Source: Sulfolobus sp. S-194
Lineage (GTDB): Archaea; Thermoproteota; Thermoprotei_A; Sulfolobales; Sulfolobaceae
Length of the DNA: 64,000 bases
Reading direction: 5' to 3'
Assembly: GCF_012222305.1 (NCBI RefSeq)
Contig: NZ_CP035730.1
Span: 1,763,501-1,827,500 of the forward strand
Shown: in pieces, positions 33,452-44,228 of the stretch
How the letters are laid out: each line of letters starts with the position of its first letter
Position numbering within the stretch: position 1 is the stretch's first letter
The notes under the pieces: model-generated
Told to the model about the DNA's origin: nothing
The model's input: only the letters and a program-made list of their open reading frames with translations
Database searches by the model: none
Made by a program: the position numbers and the translations under genes

Positions 33452-33550
33452 TATAAGCCCGCTATCTTCATTTTTAAATTTTAATATCCTTACATCCCTT
33501 TCTATCTCAAGTAATTTTTTATTGATGTTTTGAAAATAGTATTGTAAACA

Positions 33551-33841
33551 GTGATTACGTTGCCTATAAGACGTCTTGTTTTAGATGTCTTAAAACCTAT
33601 AAGAGGTACATCAATAGTTGATCTAGCCGAGAAGATTTCAAGTATAGAAGGAGTTGATGGTGTAAATATTAGTGTCACTGATATGGACGTTGAAACTATG
33701 GGATTAATGATAGTTATAGAGGGTAGCAATTTAAACTTTGAAGAAATAAAGAAATTATTAGAAGAAGAAGGGTGTGCTATCCATAGCATTGATGAAGTAG
33801 TAAGTGGGAATAAAATAGTGGAGGGGAGAAAAGAAGCATGA
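33551..33841 (+). CDS. DUF211 family protein
   Basis: This 96-residue protein fits the archaeal DUF211 family: [69 protein letters not shown]. The pattern suggests a ferredoxin-like beta-alpha-beta fold resembling ACT or metal-sensor domains. Function unknown. GTG 33551 and TTG 33560 are both usable starts. It overlaps the next gene, the tRNA thiolase, by 4 nt, so the two are co-transcribed. Confidence 0.82.
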   Translation: MITLPIRRLVLDVLKPIRGTSIVDLAEKISSIEGVDGVNISVTDMDVETMGLMIVIEGSNLNFEEIKKLLEEEGCAIHSIDEVVSGNKIVEGRKEA

Positions 33842-34806
33842 TATGTGATGTCTGTAGAATTAGGGAAGCAGAAATTTATCAATCTCATACCGGAAGAAGA
33901 TTATGTAGGCAATGTTTCATAGAAGACATAAGAAAAAGAGTAGAAAAGGAAGCAGAAATTATAGGACTGAAAAATGCCAAGAAAATTTTACTTGCTGTAT
34001 CTGGTGGGAAAGATAGTTTTGTACTAGCCGATACTTTAGCGTCGTTTATTGATCATAATAAATTAATAGCTTATAACATAGTTGAAGGAATACATGGTTA
34101 TAATAGAAAGGATCAATTAGAACAGCTTAAGAAATTTCTCACTGATTTAGGAATCGAATTAATAGAAGATAGTTTCAAGGATAGTGTAGGATACACTTTG
34201 GACGAGATGGTTAAATCTTCTATGGAAAAAGGCTTGAATGTTTCTGCTTGTACTTTCTGTGGCGGTTTTAGAAGAAAATTAATAAATAACGCAGGTAGGA
34301 TGGTTAACGCTGACTATGTAGCTACTGGACATAATCTTGATGATGAAGTGCAATCTATAGTAATTAATTTGATTAGAGGGGATTTAATTAGGCTTATAAG
34401 ATTCGGAGATAAACCGCTTAAATTAAGTTCAAAGTTTGTACTTAGGGTAAAACCTTTAAGGAAAATATATGAATGGGAAACTACTATGTATGCCTATTAT
34501 AAAGGATATAACTTTCAAGAAGTCGAATGCCCCTATATAACTACAAGACCTACTTTAAGAGCAAAAGTTAGAGAATTGCTTTACATTTTAGAAGAGATTA
34601 AGCCTGGTTCATTATTAAATATTATTGAGGAATTTGATAGAATTTCAGAAAATGTTAGAAAAGAATACTCAACCACTTCTGAATTAAGAGAATTACCTAG
34701 ATGCAAGATATGTGGAGAGCCTACTAGTTATGGAAGAGAAATTTGTAAAAATTGTGAACTTTTAATTAAGTCTGGACTTCTTCACCAAAACTTCCCTATA
34801 TCATAG
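33838..34806 (+). CDS. tRNA 2-thiolation protein, TtuA/NcsA family
   Basis: This 322-residue ATP pyrophosphatase-family enzyme forms 2-thiouridine in tRNA. An N-terminal zinc finger uses C3, C6, C23 and C26. The PP-loop AVSGGKDS is at 53-60. The iron-sulfur/catalytic cysteines are C138 and C141 in CTFCGG and C231 in VECPY. A C-terminal zinc finger has CKICGE and CKNCEL. Family members act on U34 or U54; the sequence does not decide. It is the second gene of a pair with the DUF211 protein, and its end overlaps the adenosyltransferase gene by 25 nt. Confidence 0.92.
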   Translation: MICDVCRIREAEIYQSHTGRRLCRQCFIEDIRKRVEKEAEIIGLKNAKKILLAVSGGKDSFVLADTLASFIDHNKLIAYNIVEGIHGYNRKDQLEQLKKFLTDLGIELIEDSFKDSVGYTLDEMVKSSMEKGLNVSACTFCGGFRRKLINNAGRMVNADYVATGHNLDDEVQSIVINLIRGDLIRLIRFGDKPLKLSSKFVLRVKPLRKIYEWETTMYAYYKGYNFQEVECPYITTRPTLRAKVRELLYILEEIKPGSLLNIIEEFDRISENVRKEYSTTSELRELPRCKICGEPTSYGREICKNCELLIKSGLLHQNFPIS

Positions 34807-35315
34807 ATTTTTTCACTTATATTTCTCCTTTTATTTGCAACTAATGCCATTGCAAATAAAAGTGATGATAATCTATTTAGATAGACTATAATCATTCGAT
34901 TAATTTCTGGTAATTCTTTAGTATATTTAACTGCATTTCTTTCAACTCTTCTTGCTACTGATCTAGTTATATGTAATACTGAGGCTTCTTCCGAACCACC
35001 TGGAATAACGAATAGTCTTACTGGTCCACTTTCTTTTCTATATTCTACAGTTCTTTCTTCCAACCATTTTACGTATTTTTCATCAATTTTCTTTTTGCTA
35101 CTTTGAGTAGAGAGATCCTCGCCTATTTCAAAAAGTTCAACTTGTACTCTTTCCAAATCTTTTTTCATATCTTCCCAAGGTATTTTTGATATTGTAAAAC
35201 CTATAAAAGAGTTCAATTCATCAAGGTCACCTAAAAAGTTAACTAAAGGAGAATCCTTCCCTAATCTTTTATTTATTACGCTAGTATTTCCATCATCACC
35301 AGATTTTGTAAACAC
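34782..35315 (-). CDS. cob(I)alamin adenosyltransferase, PduO type
   Basis: This 177-residue protein has the family's ATP-binding N-terminus [25 protein letters not shown], and [13 protein letters not shown] at about 28-40. The conserved active-site helix [25 protein letters not shown] is near 104-128. It transfers the adenosyl group of ATP to cob(I)alamin to make coenzyme B12. GTG start. It is convergent with the tRNA thiolase and divergent from leuS. Other B12 genes are absent here, though the radical SAM protein at 47033 may use cobalamin. Confidence 0.93.
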   Translation of the reverse strand: MFTKSGDDGNTSVINKRLGKDSPLVNFLGDLDELNSFIGFTISKIPWEDMKKDLERVQVELFEIGEDLSTQSSKKKIDEKYVKWLEERTVEYRKESGPVRLFVIPGGSEEASVLHITRSVARRVERNAVKYTKELPEINRMIIVYLNRLSSLLFAMALVANKRRNISEKIYDIGKFW

Positions 35316-35352
35316 AACATAATTTAAATATTCGAGGTTATAAAGGTGTTTT

Positions 35353-35359
35353 GGTGATC
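35353..35359 (+). promoter_or_regulatory. strong Shine-Dalgarno site before an ATT start of leuS
   Basis: GGTGATC is complementary to seven bases at the 3' end of crenarchaeal 16S rRNA (family knowledge: the tail reads GATCACCTC). It lies 4 nt before the in-frame ATT at 35364. It thus supports ATT as the first codon of leuS, because no ATG, GTG or TTG exists between the upstream in-frame TGA at 35355-35357 and the HIGH motif. A GAGGT at 35334-35338 precedes another, abortive GTG frame. Confidence 0.6.
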
Positions 35360-35363
35360 AAGG

Positions 35364-38225
35364 ATTTCAGCAAAGGAGTTCGTTGATTTTCTAACATCAA
35401 TAGCTGAAAAATGGCAAAAAGAATGGGAAAAAGCCAAAATCTTTGAAGCAAACCCAGATAAAACGAGGAATAAATTCTTTACCACAGTTGCATTTCCATA
35501 TCCTAATTCTCCATTTCACTTAGGTCATGGAAGAACTTATGTGACCTGTGATATTTATGCAAGATATATGAGAATGAAGGGCTATAACGTACTTTTCCCC
35601 ATGGGATTTCATTATACTGGAACACCTATAATAGCTATGGCTGATGATGTAGCTAAAGGAGATAAGGAGTTAATAGATATTTTCAAAAATATATATGAAA
35701 TTCCAGATAATGTAATTTCGAAATTAGCTGATCCTCTCTTCATGGCTAACTATTTCAGAGATGAAATAAAGAAGGCTATGAGAGAAATAGGTTTGAGTAT
35801 TGATTGGAGAAGAGAATTTACGACTATAGATCCAGAGTTCTCATCATTCATAGTATGGCAGTTTAATAAGCTACAAGAGAAAGGATATATAGTCAGAGAC
35901 ACACACCCAGTTGGATGGTGTCCAGTTCATCATATTCCAGTAGGAATGCATGATACCAAAGGAGATATGGAACCCGAAATCGGCGAATTTGTGTTAATTT
36001 ATTTTAATAGTGATCTAGGAATTTTACCAGCTGCTACATTAAGGCCAGAGACAGTGTTTGGTGCTATAGGAATATGGGTAAACCCAGATGTCACATATTC
36101 TATCATAGAATTAGATGGCAAAAAGATGATTGTCAGCGAGAGGGCTGCATTCAAATTAACTTTCCAGTTTGATAATATAAAGAATTTAGGAAGTATCAAA
36201 GGTTCTGAATTAACGAAATATAAGGCAGTTAATCCAATAACTGGAAAAGAAATTCCTATAATGGCAGCTGATTTTGTTGATCCTAATGTTGCTACCGGTG
36301 TAGTGATGAGTGTCCCGGCTCATGCTCCTTTCGATTATTACTATTTAAAGAAAAATAAACAACAAGATACGCAAATAGTATCAGTTATTCAAGTTGAAGG
36401 TCAAGGGGATACTTTGGCTAAAGATTTAGTAGAGAAGATTAATCCAAAAAACAAAGATGATCTCCAAAAATTGACTGAACAAGTTTACAGAACAGAATAT
36501 AATAAAGGTAAGATGAAGGATGTAAGTTCTCTAGTAAAACTAGAATTTGTTGATTACTTTAAGTCGTTTACTGGGTTATCAGTTCCAGAGGCAAGGCAAA
36601 AAGTAACCGAGTTTTTGATAGAGAAGGGTTTAGGTAGGAAAATTTATGAAATTATGAATAGGCCAGTTTATTGTAGATGTGGTAACGAGGTTGTAGTTAA
36701 AATACTGAAGGATCAATGGTTCTTAGACTATGGTAACCCGCAATGGAAGGCTTTAGCTAAAAAATTAATTTCTAATATGAAATTTATTCCACCAGAGACA
36801 AGGAAAGATTTTGAGTTTGTCACAGATTGGTTACAAAAAAGGGCGTGTGCTAGAACAAGAGGATTAGGTACACCATTACCCTGGGATAAAAAATGGATTA
36901 TTGAAAGTTTAAGCGATTCTACTATCTATATGGCTTACTATACAATTGCACATAAAATAAGGCAATATCAATTGAAACCTTCTCAGCTTACTTATGATTT
37001 CTGGAATTATATAATGTTAGGTATTGGAAACATTGATGAGGTTTCCAGTAAAACTGGTATACCTAAAGAGATAATTAAGGAGATGAGGGATGAGTTTCTT
37101 TATTGGTATCCATTAGATATACGTCATAGTGGTAAGGACTTAATTCCTAATCACTTATCATTCTTTATATTCAATCACGCCGCAATATTCCCAGAAGAGT
37201 TATGGCCAAAGGCTATAGCAGTTAACGGTTTCGTTTTATATGAAGGAAAGAAAATGAGCAAATCACTAAGGAACATTATCCCATTAAGAAAAGCCTTAAG
37301 AATTTATAGTCCAGACGTTGTGAGAATAGCATTAACATCTACTGCGGATATGGGTTCTGATGTAAATTTTAGTGACTCTTATGCGAAATCTGTAGGAGAA
37401 ATACTAAGAAAATACTACGAATTCATCAAAGAGTTGCATAAATATAATGGTGAAGGTAATGAGTTTGCAAATAGATGGTTTAAAGCTCAAACTAATACTA
37501 TTGTACTTAATTCTACTAAGAATATGGATAATATCGATTTTAGAAGCACTATTAACGATATATTGTATTCATTTGATTCATATGTGAGAGAATATATTGA
37601 TATGTGTAGAGCTGATGGAAAAGAGCCGAACGGAAAATTATTAAGAGAAGTAATAGAGACGTGGGTAAAACTATTGGCACCTTTCGCTCCTCACTTTGCT
37701 GAAGAGATTTGGCATGACTTAGGTCATACTAATTTCATCTCATTGGAAAAATGGCCAACAGCTGAAGAATCGTCTGAGGACTTATATTATATTTTAATTC
37801 ATGAATATCATAAGAGGATAATTGAAGATTCACAAAAAATTATAAACTATTACTATAAGGGCAAACCTAATATTGTGAAAATATACGTTGCAGAACAAGA
37901 ATTAATGAAAGTATTAAGAGAAGCTGTTCAGATACTCTCTAATGGTGGTACATTAAAGCAATTAATGGAAAAAGAAAAGCCATCAGATAAGAAACTAGCT
38001 AACCTAATCAAGAAAATTTACGAACTAGCAGTAGAGTTAGATAATAGTATGAAAAAGTTGATTCTAGGTTATAATGTTAATGAGAAAGAAATCCTTGAGC
38101 TTGGAACTAAATATATGAGTTACAAGTTAGGTATACCAGTTGAAGTATATGATATTTCAAAATTAGATAAAAGTAAATATAATAAGGAAGCTTTACCTCT
38201 AAAGCCAGCTATTATTGTTGAGTAA
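35364..38225 (+). CDS. leuS: leucyl-tRNA synthetase, probable ATT start
   Basis: This class I synthetase has 953 residues if read from ATT 35364. The N-terminal segment [24 protein letters not shown] leads to the HIGH motif [11 protein letters not shown] at about 49-59, and the KMSKS loop is KKMSKSLRN near 631. A CP1 editing domain lies between, with [17 protein letters not shown]. The C-terminal anticodon domain is present. The HIGH motif is encoded upstream of the first standard start codon in frame (GTG 35541), so that start would remove catalytic residues. It overlaps the divergently read regulator-like gene by 27 nt at its 3' end. Confidence 0.93.
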   Translation: MSAKEFVDFLTSIAEKWQKEWEKAKIFEANPDKTRNKFFTTVAFPYPNSPFHLGHGRTYVTCDIYARYMRMKGYNVLFPMGFHYTGTPIIAMADDVAKGDKELIDIFKNIYEIPDNVISKLADPLFMANYFRDEIKKAMREIGLSIDWRREFTTIDPEFSSFIVWQFNKLQEKGYIVRDTHPVGWCPVHHIPVGMHDTKGDMEPEIGEFVLIYFNSDLGILPAATLRPETVFGAIGIWVNPDVTYSIIELDGKKMIVSERAAFKLTFQFDNIKNLGSIKGSELTKYKAVNPITGKEIPIMAADFVDPNVATGVVMSVPAHAPFDYYYLKKNKQQDTQIVSVIQVEGQGDTLAKDLVEKINPKNKDDLQKLTEQVYRTEYNKGKMKDVSSLVKLEFVDYFKSFTGLSVPEARQKVTEFLIEKGLGRKIYEIMNRPVYCRCGNEVVVKILKDQWFLDYGNPQWKALAKKLISNMKFIPPETRKDFEFVTDWLQKRACARTRGLGTPLPWDKKWIIESLSDSTIYMAYYTIAHKIRQYQLKPSQLTYDFWNYIMLGIGNIDEVSSKTGIPKEIIKEMRDEFLYWYPLDIRHSGKDLIPNHLSFFIFNHAAIFPEELWPKAIAVNGFVLYEGKKMSKSLRNIIPLRKALRIYSPDVVRIALTSTADMGSDVNFSDSYAKSVGEILRKYYEFIKELHKYNGEGNEFANRWFKAQTNTIVLNSTKNMDNIDFRSTINDILYSFDSYVREYIDMCRADGKEPNGKLLREVIETWVKLLAPFAPHFAEEIWHDLGHTNFISLEKWPTAEESSEDLYYILIHEYHKRIIEDSQKIINYYYKGKPNIVKIYVAEQELMKVLREAVQILSNGGTLKQLMEKEKPSDKKLANLIKKIYELAVELDNSMKKLILGYNVNEKEILELGTKYMSYKLGIPVEVYDISKLDKSKYNKEALPLKPAIIVE

Positions 38226-38789
38226 AACTCTTCCATTTTTTATCTCAACAATTCCTATATCTTTTAGAAAATAAATCTCTTTTCGTATATTATCTCTACT
38301 ACTTTTTGTCTTATGATATATTATCTCTACTACTTCTTTTAAGGAGAGTTCATTATATTCCTTAAGAAGATTAATAATTTCCTCGCTTAATCCTTTGATT
38401 TTCTCCCTAACTATTTTTCCGTCTATTATCCTAAATAAATATATTTTATTATCTATGTTTATCTTAAAGAGATTCTGATCAAGTTTTTGAATTTCTGATA
38501 CTGGAATACCTAGATTAAGTTTTTTAATAGAAGTTACTAAAGTAAAATTATTTGGTATTTGTGATTCATCTTCTACTTCAAAAATTATATTTTCTGATTT
38601 CTCAGTACATTTCATATGAAAATTCAAATCGTATGGATAATATTCCCATTTAATTTTATCAAAATTAAAAATACAAACATCGTGCCCCTTGTTATAGAGA
38701 TATTGTGCAATATTAATAACTAGAACTAATTTAGGGTAGTAATAGTAACTTTTTATTAGTCTTTTCGTCTGGGTAAGCTCCTTAAACAC
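38199..38789 (-). CDS. possible regulator next to the his operon (C-terminal winged-helix-like)
   Basis: I do not recognise the family of this 196-residue protein. The N-terminal 120 residues are mixed alpha/beta with a TOPRIM- or UspA-like hydrophobic pattern ([21 protein letters not shown]). The last 65 residues look like a winged helix: [57 protein letters not shown]. It is transcribed divergently from hisC across a 60-nt gap containing a 22-bp palindrome, so it may regulate the his operon. GTG start. Function is inferred only from these features. Confidence 0.65.
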   Translation of the reverse strand: MFKELTQTKRLIKSYYYYPKLVLVINIAQYLYNKGHDVCIFNFDKIKWEYYPYDLNFHMKCTEKSENIIFEVEDESQIPNNFTLVTSIKKLNLGIPVSEIQKLDQNLFKINIDNKIYLFRIIDGKIVREKIKGLSEEIINLLKEYNELSLKEVVEIIYHKTKSSRDNIRKEIYFLKDIGIVEIKNGRVLLNNNSWL

Positions 38790-38804
38790 TTATAAAGAGT
38801 TAAC

Positions 38805-38826
38805 AGAAAAGCTTATTTGCTTTTCT
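38805..38826. promoter_or_regulatory. operator-like palindrome between the HTH gene and hisC
   Basis: AGAAAAGC at 38805-38812 and GCTTTTCT at 38819-38826 form perfect 8-bp arms around TTATTT. The centre also reads as a TATA-like element on both strands (GCTTATTT rightward, AAATAAGC leftward). It lies about 25 nt from the GTG of the leftward gene and about 30 nt from the proposed hisC start. A protein bound here would cover both promoters. Confidence 0.5.
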
Positions 38827-38849
38827 TCATGAAATAAGTAGGGTTTCTT

Positions 38850-39923
38850 ATTGCACCAACCGTTGATGTTAAAAACCTTATATATCCTTGGTTAATTGAA
38901 GCAGAAGAGTATAGTTTCGAAGATATAAATGAAGGCATAAGATTGCACCTTAATGAATCCCCTTTTCCACCACCAGATTTTTTGATAGAAGAAATAAAGA
39001 AATATTTGCATTTAGGTAATAGATATCAACACCCTTCATTATTAGAAAGACTAAGAGAATTAATGGCAGAATATAACAAGGTAGAACCAAAAAATATATA
39101 TCCAACACCAGGTGGTGATGGAGCACTTAGAGCAGTATTTTATAATCTTATACAGACTGGAGACAAGGTTGTCATAAATAATCCATCTTACAGCATGTAT
39201 AAAGTATATGCTTCAGTCAGAGGGCTAAAATTAACCAGAGTGAATCTAATAGAAAATGGTAACTGGTGGAAGATGAATTTCGAAAAGTTTTTAGATGAGG
39301 CGAAAGACGCAAGATTAGTTGTAATTGATGATCCAAACAATCCTACTGGTTCGCCTATGTTAAAGTCAGAAGAAGACAAAATTAGAAATTTAGTAGAAAC
39401 TGTTAAGGGCTTTGTACTTATTGATGAGGCGTATTATGAGTTCTCTGGTTATACAGTTGCTAAACTTGTTAACAAATATCCTAACTTACTAATAGTAAGA
39501 ACACTTAGTAAGGCTTTCTCATTAGCATCCTACAGAGTAGGATATTTAATTGGGAATGAGGAGGTTATTAAGAATCTAATGAAAGGAGCAACGCCATTTG
39601 ATATTTCGCTACCAGGGTATATAGCTGGTATCACGGCCTTAGAAAATCCCTCATATGTTAGAAAAGTGGTAGAAGTAATAACCAGGAATAGAGAGTATCT
39701 CATTGAGGGTCTCAGAAAACTTGGATTAAAAGTATATAACTCTCTCACAAATTTTGTTTTTGTAAAGGATGAGAGAGATTTATTATCTCCATTACTGAAT
39801 AAGGGTGTAGCAATTAGAAAACCTACTATTGGATATTTTAGGATTAGTGTAGGTACTAAGGAACAAATTGATACTTTATTAAAATACCTGGGTGAAATAA
39901 TTGAAAATAGCAATTCCAAATAA
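38850..39923 (+). CDS. hisC: histidinol-phosphate aminotransferase, probable ATT start
   Basis: This fold-type I PLP aminotransferase has 357 residues if read from ATT 38850. The N-terminal arm is [20 protein letters not shown], and [15 protein letters not shown] follows. The PLP aspartate is in [12 protein letters not shown]. The catalytic lysine is in [20 protein letters not shown] near 218, and ISVGTKEQI lies near the end. The first standard start in frame is TTG 38943, which would cut off the arm. An in-frame ATG (38829) is followed two codons later by TAA. It overlaps hisG by 23 nt. First gene of the his operon. Confidence 0.9.
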   Translation: MAPTVDVKNLIYPWLIEAEEYSFEDINEGIRLHLNESPFPPPDFLIEEIKKYLHLGNRYQHPSLLERLRELMAEYNKVEPKNIYPTPGGDGALRAVFYNLIQTGDKVVINNPSYSMYKVYASVRGLKLTRVNLIENGNWWKMNFEKFLDEAKDARLVVIDDPNNPTGSPMLKSEEDKIRNLVETVKGFVLIDEAYYEFSGYTVAKLVNKYPNLLIVRTLSKAFSLASYRVGYLIGNEEVIKNLMKGATPFDISLPGYIAGITALENPSYVRKVVEVITRNREYLIEGLRKLGLKVYNSLTNFVFVKDERDLLSPLLNKGVAIRKPTIGYFRISVGTKEQIDTLLKYLGEIIENSNSK

Positions 39924-40758
39924 GGGTAGATTAAAAGATCCCGTTATTCAGTTTTTAGCTTCAGTAGGAGTGAAAGGGAATTTCTCTGATGATAGGGCTT
40001 TAATAATACCTACTAATTGGGAAGGAGTCCAGTTAGTTATGGTTAGAACTGAAGATATTCCAAGTATAGTAGAATCTGGTGCCGCAGAATTAGGGATAAC
40101 TGGACATGATTATGTAATTGAATCAAATTCTGATATTGATGAATTAATCAAGCTTGATTTTGGGAAATCAAAAATTGTCTTAGCTGTTCCAGTGAGTTGG
40201 AATATCGATAAAGTTGAAGAAATTAAAGATGAAATAAGGATAGCTACAAAGTACTATAACATTGCAAAACAGTATCTTGAAAAGAAGAATATAAAAGCTA
40301 AAATAGTTAAAATCAGCGGTGCAGCAGAAGTAATGCCATCTTTAGGAGCTGCTGATGCTATTATAGATGTAATGAGTACTGGAACTACCCTAAAACTTCA
40401 TGGTTTAAAACCTTTAGATACAATTTTGGAAAGTAGTGCAGTAGTTATTGCTAATAGGAATTGGGTAAAGAGTGAAGAAGCTGATAAAATAAACTTACTT
40501 TTAACCATGATGAAAGGGGCTTTAATGGCAAGAAATAAGAAAATGATATTTATGAATGTTCCAGATGATAAATTAGATAAAGTTATAGCGTCACTTCCAG
40601 CTATGCTTTCTCCAACACTATCAAAGTTGGCGAAAAGCGAAGCATGGGAAGTTATTACAGTTGTAGATGAGGATCTTATACCAGATGTAATAGCTAAGGT
40701 AAAGGCTAATGGTGCTAGGGATATTGTAGTAGTTAACATAGAAAAAGTGGTGAAATAA
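39901..40758 (+). CDS. hisG: ATP phosphoribosyltransferase, long form
   Basis: This 285-residue enzyme catalyses the first step of histidine synthesis. The N-terminal catalytic lobes begin [18 protein letters not shown] and include [13 protein letters not shown] and the PRPP-binding [26 protein letters not shown]. The last 75 residues ([14 protein letters not shown]...[13 protein letters not shown]) are the ACT-like regulatory domain of the long, HisZ-independent form, so feedback by histidine is expected. TTG start within the end of hisC. It shares one base with hisA. Confidence 0.95.
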   Translation: MKIAIPNKGRLKDPVIQFLASVGVKGNFSDDRALIIPTNWEGVQLVMVRTEDIPSIVESGAAELGITGHDYVIESNSDIDELIKLDFGKSKIVLAVPVSWNIDKVEEIKDEIRIATKYYNIAKQYLEKKNIKAKIVKISGAAEVMPSLGAADAIIDVMSTGTTLKLHGLKPLDTILESSAVVIANRNWVKSEEADKINLLLTMMKGALMARNKKMIFMNVPDDKLDKVIASLPAMLSPTLSKLAKSEAWEVITVVDEDLIPDVIAKVKANGARDIVVVNIEKVVK

Positions 40759-41450
40759 TGCTGAAAGTTATACCCAGTATTGATATTAGCGAAGGGAAAG
40801 CTGTGAAAAGAATAAGAGGTGTAAAGGGTTCTGGTCTAATTCTTGATCATCCTACTAAGATAGCATATAAGATTTATGAGGAAGGTTATGATTATGTTCA
40901 TGTAGTAGATCTTGATTCTGCTGAAGAGAATGGAAACAATGAGGAATACATAAAGGATATATGTAAAATTGGCTTTAAGTGGGTTCAGGTGGGTGGAGGA
41001 GTTCGGAGTGTTGAAAAAGCTGAGAGATTATTGAAGTATGATTGTTCTGCGATAGTTGTTTCTACCTTACCAATAAAGGATCCAAAATCTTATATGAATA
41101 TGGAAAAAATAATTGGAAAAGATAAGATTTTACTTTCTGTTGACTATAATTCTTCTGGTTATGTGTTAATAAAAGGATGGAAGGAGAAATCAATACGAGT
41201 TTTAGATTTTCTTCTTTCTCATGATGCTTTAGGTTATATATTTACTTATGTGGAGAATGAGGGTACAAAGAAAGGAATTGATGATAATGTAAAAAATTAT
41301 ATTTTAAGAGTGAAAGGGTTAAAAGAATACGCTGGTGGTATTGGCTCTATGGGAGATTTATATAAGTTAAATGAGTATGGTATTAGTTATGCGATAATAG
41401 GTATGAGCTTTTATTCTGGTAATTTGAGAGGGATAAAGTATGTCTACTAG
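40758..41450 (+). CDS. hisA: ProFAR isomerase HisA
   Basis: This 230-residue TIM barrel converts ProFAR to PRFAR. The first catalytic Asp is in [14 protein letters not shown] (about 9). The second is in [17 protein letters not shown] near 128. The phosphate sites are VGGGVRS and [10 protein letters not shown]. The strand usually reading TD...DGT is [12 protein letters not shown], a conservative Asp-to-Glu change at the DGT position. It is more divergent than HisF next door, but position and length support the call. The ATG overlaps the hisG stop. Confidence 0.88.
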   Translation: MLKVIPSIDISEGKAVKRIRGVKGSGLILDHPTKIAYKIYEEGYDYVHVVDLDSAEENGNNEEYIKDICKIGFKWVQVGGGVRSVEKAERLLKYDCSAIVVSTLPIKDPKSYMNMEKIIGKDKILLSVDYNSSGYVLIKGWKEKSIRVLDFLLSHDALGYIFTYVENEGTKKGIDDNVKNYILRVKGLKEYAGGIGSMGDLYKLNEYGISYAIIGMSFYSGNLRGIKYVY

Positions 41451-42024
41451 AAGTGTAAGAAAAACTAGAGAAACTAAAGAAACAAAAATAGAATTATATC
41501 TGGATATAGATAAGAAGGGGGAGGTGAAAGTCTCTACTCCAGTTAATTTTCTTAATCATATGCTTTCAACACTTTTTTATTTCATGAATTCCACTGCTAC
41601 TCTCATTGCGGAAGATAAACAAAATTTTGATGATCATCATGTTGTGGAAGATTCTGCTATAGTTATAGGTGAGGCTTTTAAAGAAGCTCTAGGTAATAAG
41701 AAGGGAATAAGAAGGTTTTCTCACCAAATTATTCCCATGGACGATGCATTAGTTTTAGTTGCTGTAGATATTTCTGGAAGAGGAGTAAGCAATATTGAAC
41801 TTAATTTAGAAAGAGATGAGATTGGTGGTTTAGCAACAGAGAATATTATTCATTTCTTTCAAACTTTCTCTTATAATTCTGGAGTGAACATGCATATTAT
41901 TCAATTGAGAGGAAGGAACACTCATCATATTATTGAGGCCTCATTTAAAGGCCTAGGTTTTTCGTTATATGAAGCTTCTAGGATAGTTTACGAAGAAACT
42001 TATAGTTTAAAGGGATCTTTATGA
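41440..42024 (+). CDS. hisB: imidazoleglycerol-phosphate dehydratase
   Basis: This 194-residue monofunctional dehydratase has the two internally repeated metal-binding halves: [32 protein letters not shown] near 65-86, and [36 protein letters not shown] near 142-177. The HHxxED and HHxxEA motifs are intact, as required for manganese binding. It overlaps hisA by 11 nt and hisF by 4 nt. Confidence 0.96.
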   Translation: MSTRSVRKTRETKETKIELYLDIDKKGEVKVSTPVNFLNHMLSTLFYFMNSTATLIAEDKQNFDDHHVVEDSAIVIGEAFKEALGNKKGIRRFSHQIIPMDDALVLVAVDISGRGVSNIELNLERDEIGGLATENIIHFFQTFSYNSGVNMHIIQLRGRNTHHIIEASFKGLGFSLYEASRIVYEETYSLKGSL

Positions 42025-42770
42025 CAGCTAAAAGAATAATTGCTTGTTTAGATGTAAAAAACGGTAGAGTAGTTAAAGGTGTAAATTTCCTTGACTTAAA
42101 AGACAAAGGAGATCCTGTTGAATTAGCAGCAAGATATGAAGAAGAAGGGGCGGATGAAATAGTATTTTTAGATATCACAGCTACTATAGAAGGAAGAGGA
42201 GCATTACTAGAAGTAGTAAAGAATACAGCTAGCGTCTTATCTATACCACTTACAGTAGGAGGTGGTATAAGAACAATAGATGATGTCTCAAGATTTTTAG
42301 CTAGTGGTGCTGATAAAGTAAGTATAAATACAGCAGCAGTTGAAAATAAAAATATTATAACTGAGGCATCTGAACAATTTGGAGCTCAAGCAGTAGTTGT
42401 AGCAATTGATGCGAAAAAGATTAACGATTCGTTCCTAGTTTTTACTAGATCTGGAACTTATAATACTGGTATGAATGCAATTCAGTGGGCAAAGGAAGTA
42501 GAAAAATTGGGTGCTGGAGAAATTTTGCTTACAAGTATTGATAAAGATGGTACAAGAGAAGGATATGATATCGAGCTTACGAAAGAAGTAAGTAACTCTG
42601 TAAATATTCCAGTTATTGCGAGTGGTGGTGCTGGAAAAATGGAACATTTTTACGAAATTTTAAAAGTAGCTGATGCGGCATTAGCCGCAGGTGTTTTTCA
42701 TGATGGTGTTATCAAGATCCCCGAACTTAAAAGGTTTTTATTAGAGAAGGGTATAGAGGTAAGAATATGA
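42021..42770 (+). CDS. hisF: imidazole glycerol phosphate synthase, cyclase subunit
   Basis: This 249-residue TIM barrel makes imidazole glycerol phosphate from PRFAR and ammonia delivered by HisH. The first catalytic Asp is in [18 protein letters not shown] near 11, and the second is in VVVAIDAKK near 130. Phosphate loops are [11 protein letters not shown] and [11 protein letters not shown]. The [16 protein letters not shown] segment keeps the DGT motif that hisA has lost. It is embedded between hisB and hisD with 4-nt overlaps. Confidence 0.97.
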   Translation: MTAKRIIACLDVKNGRVVKGVNFLDLKDKGDPVELAARYEEEGADEIVFLDITATIEGRGALLEVVKNTASVLSIPLTVGGGIRTIDDVSRFLASGADKVSINTAAVENKNIITEASEQFGAQAVVVAIDAKKINDSFLVFTRSGTYNTGMNAIQWAKEVEKLGAGEILLTSIDKDGTREGYDIELTKEVSNSVNIPVIASGGAGKMEHFYEILKVADAALAAGVFHDGVIKIPELKRFLLEKGIEVRI

Positions 42771-43951
42771 TAGCGAAAGAATTGCCTAAAAAAAGGCCTA
42801 ATGATTTTACTAAAGTTCTTCAAGATGTAGAGAATATTATTAGTTACGTTAAACAAAAAGGTGATGAAGCTTTAATAGAACTTGAAGAAAAATTTGATAA
42901 AGTAAAACTCGCATCTATAAAGTTTACTGATGTAGATAAGCTAGCTTCTCAAATTTCACAAGATTTAAAAATGGCAATAGACTTAATCTTTACGCAGATA
43001 TATGAATTTAACAATTCAATAAAACCACCAAATATTATAGGTGGTAGTTCTAACGGCATAGACTACGGAGTGATATGGAAAAGTATAGAGAGAGTAGGAA
43101 TTTATGTTCCAGGTGGCGAAAAAGCATATCCATCAACATTATTAATGGCTGGTGTTCCTGCTTTAGTTGCCGGTGTTAAGGAAATTTATGTTTCTTCTCC
43201 TCCAACTAAAATAAACCCAGCCATAGCATATATATCTCTTAAGCTTGGGGTCAAAGAAATCTACACAATTGGTGGTGCACAAGCAATAGCTGCAATGGCA
43301 TATGGAACTCAAACTGTTAAAAAAGTGGATAAGATTGTTGGCCCCGGTAATATTTATGTTCAAGCTGCAAAATATTTAGTTAGTGGTGATGTTGGCATAG
43401 ATGGTATTGAAGGTCCTACTGAACTAGTTATTATAGCTGATGAAAACGCAAATCCCTCTAACATAGTACTTGATTTAAAAGCTCAAGCTGAGCATGGTAA
43501 GTCAACTTTTCTAGTTTTGCTTTCTAATTCAGATAAGATTATTAACTTTATATCCAAAGAGCTTGAAATAGATCCAAATATCTATTATGTCATCAAGGTA
43601 AATTCTATAGATGAAGCAATAGATATTGCTAATGAGATAGCACCAGAGCATTTATCTCTACAAATTTCTAATGCTAGAGAATATCTATCAAAAGTTAAAA
43701 ACGCTGGGGCTGTAACTCTGGGAAATACTCCTCCTGCAATAATTGATTACTCTGCTGGTCCAAATCATATTTTACCTACAAATGGTTGGGCAAAGATTAG
43801 AGGTGGTGTATCAGTTTATGATTATTTAAAGATGATAATGTATGCTTCTACGTCTAATCCAGAGAAAAAACTTATTGAATCTTCTAAAATTTTAGCAAAA
43901 TATGAAGGTTTTGTATTTCATGCTGACAGTATTGGTGTTAGGTATGAGTAG
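42767..43951 (+). CDS. hisD: histidinol dehydrogenase
   Basis: This 394-residue zinc enzyme catalyses the last two steps of histidine synthesis. The substrate and NAD region is [15 protein letters not shown] near 106. [39 protein letters not shown] lies at about 166-204. The metal ligands are in [13 protein letters not shown] and [10 protein letters not shown], with the last His in [25 protein letters not shown]. It is somewhat shorter than the 430-residue bacterial enzymes but contains all key blocks. Confidence 0.97.
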   Translation: MIAKELPKKRPNDFTKVLQDVENIISYVKQKGDEALIELEEKFDKVKLASIKFTDVDKLASQISQDLKMAIDLIFTQIYEFNNSIKPPNIIGGSSNGIDYGVIWKSIERVGIYVPGGEKAYPSTLLMAGVPALVAGVKEIYVSSPPTKINPAIAYISLKLGVKEIYTIGGAQAIAAMAYGTQTVKKVDKIVGPGNIYVQAAKYLVSGDVGIDGIEGPTELVIIADENANPSNIVLDLKAQAEHGKSTFLVLLSNSDKIINFISKELEIDPNIYYVIKVNSIDEAIDIANEIAPEHLSLQISNAREYLSKVKNAGAVTLGNTPPAIIDYSAGPNHILPTNGWAKIRGGVSVYDYLKMIMYASTSNPEKKLIESSKILAKYEGFVFHADSIGVRYE

Positions 43952-44228
43952 TAGTGTATTAGACACACTATATTCCATTATTTTAGATAGGATGAGCAAT
44001 AAGAAGGAAGGTAGTTATACTGTAAAATTGCTAGAAAAAGGCAAATCTTATATAGCTAGAAAAGTGGGTGAGGAAGCTACGGAGGTAATTGTGGCTTCAT
44101 TAAGTGAAGGGAGGGAGAGATTTATTAGTGAAGTAGCAGATTTAATATATCATCTTTTCGTATTAATGGCAGTGGAAGGAGTTAAGCCAGAAGATGTTTA
44201 TGAGGAGTTAAAAAGGAGGATGAAGTGA
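43944..44228 (+). CDS. hisE: phosphoribosyl-ATP pyrophosphatase
   Basis: This 94-residue all-alpha MazG-like pyrophosphatase is counted from ATG 43944 ([17 protein letters not shown]). The metal-binding motif is ARKVGEEATEVIVASL, followed by EVADLIYHLFVLMAVEGV. The frame opens earlier at 43902, but those 14 residues are hydrophobic, lie inside hisD and are absent from the family, so ATG 43944 is preferred. It overlaps hisD by 8 nt and hisH by 4 nt. In many organisms it is fused to HisI; here the two are separate. Confidence 0.92.
   Translation: MSSSVLDTLYSIILDRMSNKKEGSYTVKLLEKGKSYIARKVGEEATEVIVASLSEGRERFISEVADLIYHLFVLMAVEGVKPEDVYEELKRRMK

Noticed and set aside
33502-33888. Minus-strand 128-residue frame across the DUF211 gene
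   Set aside because: The plus-strand frame is a recognised family overlapping the thiolase start in operon style; the opposite frame is Ser/Thr/Phe-rich shadow sequence.
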